Positions 6,581 through 12,211 of a stretch of 12,211 nucleotides of DNA are shown piece by piece. The position numbers and the translations under genes were made by a program. The notes under the pieces are model-generated. The model searched no databases and was not told the origin of the DNA. It saw only the letters and a program-made list of their open reading frames with translations. Source of the DNA: Promethearchaeota archaeon (GTDB lineage: Archaea > Asgardarchaeota > Lokiarchaeia > Sigyniarchaeales > Promethearchaeaceae); the NCBI GenBank assembly GCA_014729055.1, contig WJKO01000092.1, positions 1-12,211 on the forward strand, written 5' to 3'. Every line of letters starts with the position of its first letter. The first letter of the stretch is position 1.

Positions 6581-7231
6581 ATGTTTTTGCTTAAAGAATT
6601 ACATAACACGCTGGCTCAAAAAGAATGCTATATATTTGATATGGACAAAACAATCATTAACTTAAATGCAAATTGGGATGCAGTTAAGATAGACTTGCAA
6701 AACCTAGCGAAAGAAGAGTTTGATGAAGATATTAAATTTTCACCGCTTTGGTCAGGGTGTAAATATGCTTCTCACAAATATGGAAAAGACCATTTGCAAG
6801 ATTTTTATGATCTTCTTGAAAATAAAGAAAATTATGCTTCTAAGTATCTTGCAGAACTTAATTCTCGCGGAATAATTCTATTGAAGTATATCCATAAAAA
6901 TTTTATTCAATCTGCAAAGAAAAGAAAATGGAGTATTGTTCTTTCTAATAACTTTCAATCCACAATACAATTTGCATTAGAACGATTCAAATTATTATCT
7001 TATTTTGATAAATATTATGGTCGGGATAGTGTGCCAAAACTGAAACCCAATCCCGCTGGATTAGAATTCATATTGAATGCCATTAATACTGGAGAATCTA
7101 ATATGACGAAGGAAGAAATGGTTTTCTTTGGGGATAGCAAATGGGATAGGAATGCTGCGGAGCGTTTTGGTATAGACTTCTATAATATCTATGATTTTAA
7201 CGCCCAAGAATTGCAAATCTTAACATCATAA
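6581..7231 (+). CDS. HAD-superfamily phosphatase/hydrolase
   Basis: This 216-residue protein carries all four HAD motifs in order. Motif I is FDMDKT, with D20 as nucleophile and D22 as acid/base. Motif II is VLSNN, with S122. Motif III is a lysine in KLKPNPAG (K153 or K155). Motif IV is FFGDSKWDR, with D185 and D189 binding Mg2+. The helical segment between motifs I and II (about residues 30-110) is a type C1 cap, as in phosphoglycolate-phosphatase-like members. It is a soluble cytosolic enzyme that probably hydrolyses a small phosphate ester; the substrate cannot be read from sequence. The ATG at 6581 was chosen over GTG 6572 because of the GTGA site. It stands alone between a divergent membrane-protein gene and the convergent giant surface-protein gene, so context gives no pathway. 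Confidence 0.88.
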   Translation: MFLLKELHNTLAQKECYIFDMDKTIINLNANWDAVKIDLQNLAKEEFDEDIKFSPLWSGCKYASHKYGKDHLQDFYDLLENKENYASKYLAELNSRGIILLKYIHKNFIQSAKKRKWSIVLSNNFQSTIQFALERFKLLSYFDKYYGRDSVPKLKPNPAGLEFILNAINTGESNMTKEEMVFFGDSKWDRNAAERFGIDFYNIYDFNAQELQILTS

Positions 7232-7273
7232 TGAAAATAGATGAGGAACAAACAAAGAAAGACAGAAATAAAC

Positions 7274-7290
7274 AAAAATTAGATAAAAAA
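7274..7290 (-). terminator. Possible T-tract terminator of the giant surface-protein gene
   Basis: On the minus strand this stretch, about 70-85 bases past the stop at 7360, holds two runs of five to six T residues separated by ATCTAA, the kind of U-rich tract that ends archaeal transcripts. No strong hairpin precedes it. Confidence 0.35.
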
Positions 7291-7359
7291 TAAGATGAAA
7301 GCAATGTTTGAAATGAAATAGATAATAAAAATTGAAGAATAGTAGTCTATAGTTGAAAA

Positions 7360-10300
7360 TTAAAGGACATCTCTGTCGTCGGCTGAAGAACCCCAAACAT
7401 CGTCCTTTTTCTTTTCGGCTTTTTTCTTTTTCTTTGCCTCTTCCATTTCCTTTTTGGTATCCTTTGCAGATTTAAGTTTTTCAGTATCATCGTATAGTTG
7501 TTCGTGGTCTTCTCCCATCATTGCGTCCCAATCTGCTTCAACATCATCATATACCGCTTTTTTCTTTAGTTCGACAGATGTGAGATCAAATCCGCAAACT
7601 GGACATTTTGCCCAATCTTCTTGCACCGTATATGCACAGGATGGACATTCCGGTAGCCCTCTCCAGAATTCATCAGTTTCTTGAGCTTCCTTCCAAGCAA
7701 TCTCGTCGGGATCGGTTTCTTTCGCTCTTTTCTCCTCTTTTTCAACTTGGTCGTCTAAGAAGACTTCTTGATACATCATGTCATCATGTATCGGTGTATT
7801 GCATTCAGGACACTTGTCCCATTCGGGGCGGCACATGTATCCACAAACGGAACATTTGACCAAATCTGAAGTGTCCCAATCCGTTGCTTCAGTTACGCCG
7901 TCTTTACCGGTTGAAAATTCATACGTTTTCTGTTCTTCTTCATTTCTCAGCTGTTTTAACCAAACTCCACCGCGATCCAGTAATTCAAAATAATACAACA
8001 CGGTCATATCAATCGGAATATTAGCTAATACAATGCTGAAGTTTCTATCATCTATCTTGTCCATTCTCACGGATTCAAATTCTCCCGTTGCGGAATACCA
8101 TAGTTTTGCTTCTCTACAATAAAATGATTTATCAATAACTCGAAGATTGATTTTTACATTTAGTTTTCCCGTTTCAATGTTGGAAGGCATCATGCGTGCA
8201 AATGCAATTACTCTTTCAGCATCTCTTCTTTCTCTTTCAATTCGATCTGTTATTTTTTGGAGTTTCTTTTTATATTCAACTTTTGCTCTTGTTGCAACTT
8301 TAGCGGCTCTCTTGTTGATAGGATAAGATAAGATGCTCGCAACCACACTGAATCCAACTAAAATATAGGTAAGAATGGTCATTAAATTACTCAACATTGG
8401 CATCGGATCTTCAGAATCTATGATTCCATCCCCATCGCTATCCGCTTTAAGAGGATTGGTAAATGATACTAATACTTCATATCCATCGAGCCATCCATCA
8501 CCATCTGTGTCGTTTAAGAGTGGATTCGAATACGCTCCTACATTGTAATTTGTCCCGGCAACTTCAACGCCATCGGTAAGCCCATCCTCGTCAGTATCTG
8601 GGTGTGTTGCATTCGGTTTAATTATTTGTTCCTCATATTCAATACCATCTATCTCTTGTCCATCTGTAAGTCCATCATTATCAGTATCTTCATCTATTGG
8701 ATTGGTTTTATGGGTGCTTTCTATTAAATCAGGAACTCCGTCACTGTCGGTATCTTGAGACTGAGGATTGGTTACCATATCAATATCTGTTATTTCCTCA
8801 AATTGCCATACTCCTCCGACCTTTTCAGCTTCAATATAAGTTACACTTCTTCCTACTGCTTCATCATGATCATTTATGCCATCCCCATCTGTGTCTGCAA
8901 TAGTTGGGTCTGTTTGATATGTAGTAGCAGTTTCTTGATCTTGCCATTGAACAGATGATACTCCATCAATTTCATCTAAGTCGTCTATTCCGTCGCCATC
9001 TGAATCAGCATCGGACAAATTAAGACCAGAACCGTCTTCTTTCCAAGAATAATACCGTTGTTCACCAAATATCCAATTATATAGTCTTTCATTTTGGTTT
9101 TTACCGGACTCTATTCTATCAGGAATTCCATCTCCATCTGTATCTGTATTGTTTAAGTTGGAACCATATTTATCATATTCTTCAAAATCTGATAGTCCGT
9201 CCGCATCTGTATCCCCATTCTGCGGGTCTCCCTCATTATTCCATTCAATAAAATCATTGAGCCCGTCATTATCATAGTCTGTATGAACAACACAATAACT
9301 GCCGAATAAACTTGATTTCTCCACCAATTCTTGATAATCTGTTAGCCCATCTCCGTCTGTGTCTGCATCCGTCGGATTTGTATAATTTCCAGTATATGAT
9401 CCGAGAGCACTATACGCCGTTCCATTCATTTCATATCCATCAGGAATAAGGTCTCCATCCGTATCAGCATCCCAAGGATCCATACCTTCCCATGCTGCCG
9501 GTAATGCATCGCCGTGATTAAAGGTCGTCGGTACGCCATCTCCTGATAAATATAGTTTTATATTTCCTCCACCTTTCACATAGACAAGATTAAGGTGTTC
9601 ATAGATGTCTGGATATCCGTCCTGATCATTGTCTATATTTTGATGGTTGAACGTGTTAAATGGTTGAGAGAAATAGATCTCTGGAGGGGTCTCGGTAATC
9701 GAATAATCTGTTGTGTTATATTCAATAGCTAAATCTTCTAAATGTACCATACCTATTGAATCTGAGCTAACATTGAGTGGTATTTTGTAATATATATCAC
9801 CATTCAATTCTACGGTTTGATCTGGATTAGCCGTATAGTAATCTGACAATTTAGTGTTGAAATTATTACATGTAGTTTCGTTAAATATATTTTCACCAGC
9901 ATACTGTGAATCTGGACTTCCATGATTATATGCACCAACATCTATTCGAATATTATTTGGAAATTCAGCCGTTAAAACACGAATGACCCCATCATCTCCA
10001 GCAATAAATAGTTCTTCTTCATTATCTCCCGTTAATATATCCATACTCGCTATTGATTGTCCGATTCCTACTAAGTTTGTTCCCGCAGCTAATATTTGTT
10101 CTCCAACATATTCCAAATTGCCACTAGAGGGATTAACTTTTAAATAATATAATTTTCCTTCAGATGAAGCTACGACGACATCATCATAGTTTGTATACTC
10201 ATCGTCAAAGTTCCCTACAATAGGTAGTAAACTTTCACCCGAAGAACCTAAATCTATACTATAGTCATCATAATCAGTTCCCCCTAATAGGTCAACACTA

Positions 10301-11916
10301 TCACTACTTTCGTACGTTACATTATACCAGAGTAAAGTTCCTGTCGAGCTTCCTGTAATAATACTCATATTGTTATTATTATTTAATTTCTTTGAAAATG
10401 CGGCTGCTGTTAACTGATTTGAACCTTGTAAGTTCGTCAATTGATTCCATTTCCAAAGTCCTAAACCATAACTAGAATCATCAAGCCAGGTCTTATATAC
10501 ATCAGTTCTGTTTACATCATTAAAATGAATATCTGCGATAGACATCATCAAGTTACCGCCATCATTTCTTTGAACGAACAGAATTTCGTTTCCAGAATGT
10601 TGTGAATCTGGAATAAAATCACCTACATACACATTAGGACCGTAAGTATCCTCGTCTAAAATATCACTGGCATAATAACTTGCTGGACTACCTATCGTAA
10701 AATCGGTTGAATCACGTTCCAATAGATCACCAGCTACTTCTCTGGATTCATTATAATATGAAATATATCCACGATTGGGTGCTGCATCCGAATGTGCGCT
10801 TGCAGTTACAATTTGATAATTTGAATCCCAGCCATTTGTATCCCCGTCAAAAACTCCTATTCCCCATGTCTTTCGATTCCGTGTTTCCCCATCAAGAGTT
10901 AGAGTATCAGCGAGGCTCATAGCAACCCCATCAAATTCGTATACGCGTACGTCCCCATTTGCAAACCCGACGAGGATTTCATGAGTACCGTCGTTTATTA
11001 CATCGCCCACAGCCAAACCATAACAGTTTGTCTGAAACCCGAAAGTGGCTTCATCAACATAATTAAATTGGGTATTTCCAGATGTATGTTTGTATATTAA
11101 TGTCCCATTATATGTGCCTATGATTAAATAAGTATCAGTACCTCCACTCCAACCTGTGGTATCTCCTTTAACGACTTTGATTGACATTGGATATCCATCG
11201 TAATCCGCACTTAAATCAAGTGATTCAAGTGCACTAGTTTCTGAAAATTTTGGGTTACCCCAATATTCTAATTGTGAAGAAATGAGTTCTATTGAGTAAT
11301 CCCCTAAGGGCTTCTTGATCAGAAGTGAGTATGAGTTATTGTAACTTTCAGAATCAAATTGGATGTCGATTTCAGAAGTCTGCACTTGATCATTATAGTA
11401 GAAAAGAGTACTATTTGGTGCTCTTATTTCAGAAAAATCACTACTATAATCGGCATCGGTGAGATCCGTACCATTATAGGTCCAATATAACCTAAATTGC
11501 TCAGAATTTTCATCAAATTCAGGCACAATAAATGTTAAATTAACGGTCTGGAGATATCCGGATGGATAATATTCATAGTCTGATGAATTTTGATAAGCCA
11601 GTTCTACAAAATCCGTTCCGTTTTCAAATAAAATTCGTAGTGACGATGCATTACAATACTCATCGTCAAACACGGGATTTATTTCTATCGGCACTTGATC
11701 TTGGCTTGGACCCGTTTTAAGGAGGTCAAAATCGATAAATTGGCTATATCTAACACCTTCTGGGCTCTCAATAGGTGCCTCTGGGGCTGGTAATGAGAAC
11801 CAACTATCTCCTGCGTCCGCTTGAACAAAGGACGCTTGTAAAACCGTTATAATTGGTAAGAAAATCAGTAAACTAAATATAATTAATACATGTATTTTTT
11901 TTCTCATGATAATCAT
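7360..11916 (-). CDS. Giant single-pass surface protein: beta-propeller, Ca2+-binding repeats, TM helix, cytosolic zinc ribbons
   Basis: This 1518-residue protein looks like a type I membrane receptor or adhesin. In order: a signal peptide (1-35, ending VQADA before GDSW); a mixed domain (about 36-230); seven FG-GAP-like propeller blades (about 238-650, typified by LAVGDVINDGTHEILVGFANG); a beta-sandwich (655-745); thirteen DxDxDGxxDxxE loops (762-1170); a transmembrane helix (1175-1199); a basic coiled coil (1203-1240); a beta-sandwich (1250-1340); zinc ribbons C1355/C1358/C1369/C1372 and C1424/C1427/C1438/C1441; then an acidic stretch and a lysine-rich tail. About twenty N-x-S/T sequons fall before the membrane helix and about one after, supporting the topology. 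The propeller and calcium loops suggest protein or glycan binding outside; the ribbons suggest a cytosolic partner. The start may be 11916 or 11907 (three codons later). Expression appears monocistronic. Function is inferred from architecture. Confidence 0.92.
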   Translation of the reverse strand: MIIMRKKIHVLIIFSLLIFLPIITVLQASFVQADAGDSWFSLPAPEAPIESPEGVRYSQFIDFDLLKTGPSQDQVPIEINPVFDDEYCNASSLRILFENGTDFVELAYQNSSDYEYYPSGYLQTVNLTFIVPEFDENSEQFRLYWTYNGTDLTDADYSSDFSEIRAPNSTLFYYNDQVQTSEIDIQFDSESYNNSYSLLIKKPLGDYSIELISSQLEYWGNPKFSETSALESLDLSADYDGYPMSIKVVKGDTTGWSGGTDTYLIIGTYNGTLIYKHTSGNTQFNYVDEATFGFQTNCYGLAVGDVINDGTHEILVGFANGDVRVYEFDGVAMSLADTLTLDGETRNRKTWGIGVFDGDTNGWDSNYQIVTASAHSDAAPNRGYISYYNESREVAGDLLERDSTDFTIGSPASYYASDILDEDTYGPNVYVGDFIPDSQHSGNEILFVQRNDGGNLMMSIADIHFNDVNRTDVYKTWLDDSSYGLGLWKWNQLTNLQGSNQLTAAAFSKKLNNNNNMSIITGSSTGTLLWYNVTYESSDSVDLLGGTDYDDYSIDLGSSGESLLPIVGNFDDEYTNYDDVVVASSEGKLYYLKVNPSSGNLEYVGEQILAAGTNLVGIGQSIASMDILTGDNEEELFIAGDDGVIRVLTAEFPNNIRIDVGAYNHGSPDSQYAGENIFNETTCNNFNTKLSDYYTANPDQTVELNGDIYYKIPLNVSSDSIGMVHLEDLAIEYNTTDYSITETPPEIYFSQPFNTFNHQNIDNDQDGYPDIYEHLNLVYVKGGGNIKLYLSGDGVPTTFNHGDALPAAWEGMDPWDADTDGDLIPDGYEMNGTAYSALGSYTGNYTNPTDADTDGDGLTDYQELVEKSSLFGSYCVVHTDYDNDGLNDFIEWNNEGDPQNGDTDADGLSDFEEYDKYGSNLNNTDTDGDGIPDRIESGKNQNERLYNWIFGEQRYYSWKEDGSGLNLSDADSDGDGIDDLDEIDGVSSVQWQDQETATTYQTDPTIADTDGDGINDHDEAVGRSVTYIEAEKVGGVWQFEEITDIDMVTNPQSQDTDSDGVPDLIESTHKTNPIDEDTDNDGLTDGQEIDGIEYEEQIIKPNATHPDTDEDGLTDGVEVAGTNYNVGAYSNPLLNDTDGDGWLDGYEVLVSFTNPLKADSDGDGIIDSEDPMPMLSNLMTILTYILVGFSVVASILSYPINKRAAKVATRAKVEYKKKLQKITDRIERERRDAERVIAFARMMPSNIETGKLNVKINLRVIDKSFYCREAKLWYSATGEFESVRMDKIDDRNFSIVLANIPIDMTVLYYFELLDRGGVWLKQLRNEEEQKTYEFSTGKDGVTEATDWDTSDLVKCSVCGYMCRPEWDKCPECNTPIHDDMMYQEVFLDDQVEKEEKRAKETDPDEIAWKEAQETDEFWRGLPECPSCAYTVQEDWAKCPVCGFDLTSVELKKKAVYDDVEADWDAMMGEDHEQLYDDTEKLKSAKDTKKEMEEAKKKKKAEKKKDDVWGSSADDRDVL
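7594..7854 (-). other. Twin zinc ribbons in the cytosolic tail of the surface protein
   Basis: CSVCGYMCRPEWDKCPEC (from residue 1355) and CPSCAYTVQEDWAKCPVCG (from 1424) are two similar treble-clef-like ribbons with a conserved W-D/A-K-C-P core, separated by about 50 acidic and charged residues. Their likeness suggests an internal duplication. They lie after the membrane helix, so they should face the cytosol. Confidence 0.85.
7897..8169 (-). other. Cytosolic beta-sandwich domain of the surface protein
   Basis: Residues about 1250-1340 alternate strands (VKINLRVID, AKLWYSATGEF, FSIVLANIP, VLYYFELLDRGG) in the pattern of an E-set/immunoglobulin-like fold. Such modules are more often seen outside the cell; here one follows the membrane helix and coiled coil. 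Fold assignment is by pattern only. Confidence 0.5.
8320..8394 (-). other. Single transmembrane helix of the surface protein
   Basis: Residues 1175-1199 are uninterrupted hydrophobic, preceded by the last acidic Ca2+ loop and followed by NKRAAK and further basic residues. By the positive-inside rule the N-terminal part is outside and the tail is cytosolic. Confidence 0.85.
8407..9633 (-). repeat. Thirteen thrombospondin type 3-like Ca2+-binding repeats
   Basis: Loops of the DxDxDGxxDxxE form begin near residues 762, 816, 850, 878, 900, 923, 969, 1006, 1053, 1075, 1105, 1134 and 1157. The shortest spacing is 22-23 residues; others reach 54 because of W/Y/N-rich insertions. Such loops bind Ca2+ in thrombospondin type 3 and dockerin-like proteins and form a rigid stalk. 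At DNA level the region is a degenerate repeat of CCATC/GTATC-like units on the plus strand. Confidence 0.9.
9967..11205 (-). repeat. Seven-bladed FG-GAP/integrin-alpha-like beta-propeller
   Basis: Seven blades can be placed at residues about 244-279, 298-328, 350-390, 428-462, 502-532, 564-595 and 621-650. The recurring pattern is a hydrophobic strand, then (G)D...D/N, then L/I-hydrophobic-G, then G-x-hydrophobic. Acidic loop residues (for example GDVINDGTHE, GNFDDEYTNYDD, ILTGDNEEE) are candidate Ca2+ sites. The blade count is by eye. Confidence 0.7.
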
Positions 11917-11918
11917 CT

Positions 11919-11945
11919 ATAAGCATTGATTAATGATTAGCTTAT
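11919..11945. promoter_or_regulatory. 6-bp inverted repeat in the leader of the surface-protein gene
   Basis: ATAAGC (11919-11924) and GCTTAT (11940-11945) are exact reverse complements around a near-palindromic 15-base spacer containing ATTAAT. It lies between the TATA box at 11964-11971 and the start codons at 11916/11907, so an operator or a leader hairpin is possible. Confidence 0.3.
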
Positions 11946-11963
11946 GGAGTTCTTAAAAATTAA

Positions 11964-11971
11964 TTTTTATA
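11964..11971 (-). promoter_or_regulatory. Putative TATA box of the surface-protein gene
   Basis: On the minus strand this reads TATAAAAA, about 48-55 bases upstream of the ATG at 11916, which puts the expected transcription start near 11940. It overlaps a 16-base AT palindrome (11954-11969). The gap 11917-12176 holds no gene that I can support. Confidence 0.45.
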
Positions 11972-12176
11972 TTTTTTTTCAAAGTGAGAATGGATGATTC
12001 TTTTATTTAGAACTTAATTGATAGAAAAAGGAATATTTTGAAAAATTAAGATATTTCAACAATAGACAACAAAACCACAACGATAATGATTTACAATAAA
12101 ACGATGAAGTCTCTATTTGTTAATCCGTTATATGGATTGATATGAATAATTGGTGAAAAAATATGTATTATACATA

Positions 12177-12211
12177 TTATAATTCAGATCCGCATTTTGG
12201 GCATTTTAGAC
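12177..12211 (-). CDS. C-terminal end of a zinc-ribbon protein, cut by window edge
   Basis: On the minus strand the last ten codons before a TAA at 12179-12177 read LKCPKCGSEL. CPxCG followed by two or three residues and a stop is a very common end for proteins with a C-terminal zinc ribbon, with the partner CxxC just upstream. The matching half lies outside the window. It is on the same strand as the giant surface-protein gene but ends about 260 bases before that gene's start, and a separate promoter is seen in between, so co-transcription is unlikely. Only this motif supports the call. Confidence 0.55.
   Translation of the reverse strand, partial: LKCPKCGSEL

Noticed and set aside
7454..8958. 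Several plus-strand frames of 67-86 codons, some Ser/Cys rich
   Set aside because: They are antisense to the zinc ribbons and Ca2+ loops of the surface protein; Cys and Ser content comes from reading lysine, glutamate and aspartate codons backwards.
8407..9633. CRISPR-like or satellite repeat appearance on the plus strand
   Set aside because: Units are degenerate, spacing is irregular and follows codon phase; it is explained by DxDxDG protein repeats.
12163..12211. Plus-strand ATG frame starting MYYTYYNSD at the right edge
   Set aside because: The opposite strand gives a zinc-ribbon ending with a stop over the same bases, which is a far more specific signal.

Overview
This low-GC window has archaeal traits. 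Start sites carry GGTG- or GTGA-type ribosome binding sites or very short leaders, promoters have TTTAWATA/TATA-like boxes, and there is a bacterio-opsin-activator-type HTH protein, several zinc-ribbon proteins and a large surface protein with calcium-binding DxDxDGxxD repeats. An Asgard (Promethearchaeota) or Thermoplasmata-like archaeon is my best guess; no gene seen here settles it. I found no rRNA, tRNA, CRISPR array, insertion sequence or origin.

Layout: (1) bases 1-554, minus strand: N-terminal part of an HTH_10-type regulator, cut by the left edge at its DNA-binding helix. (2) 658-1527, plus: a polytopic membrane polyferredoxin with two CxxxCP motifs and a 2x[4Fe-4S] ferredoxin tail, behind a TATA box and a perfect 14-bp palindrome. 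(3) 1524-2186, minus: a cytosolic triple-BON-domain protein, convergent with the previous gene so that the two stop codons share TTAA. (4) 2420-5979, plus: a probable three-gene operon of a PIG-L/LmbE-type zinc deacetylase, an unrecognised 179-residue protein, and a 675-residue (alpha/alpha)6-barrel glycosidase-like protein. (5) 5966-6454, minus: a zinc-ribbon membrane protein. (6) 6581-7231, plus: a HAD-family phosphatase. (7) 7360-11916, minus: a 1518-residue single-pass surface protein. (8) 12177-12211, minus: the last ten codons of a zinc-ribbon protein.

Two units look most informative. The deacetylase/unknown/glycosidase cluster suggests intracellular processing of an N-acetylated glycoconjugate. 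The giant surface protein has a signal peptide, a seven-bladed FG-GAP/integrin-alpha-like propeller, a beta-sandwich, thirteen thrombospondin-type-3-like Ca2+ loops, one membrane helix, a basic coiled coil, a cytosolic beta-sandwich and twin zinc ribbons. This resembles an adhesion receptor able to connect the outside to a cytosolic partner. Its function is inferred from architecture only.
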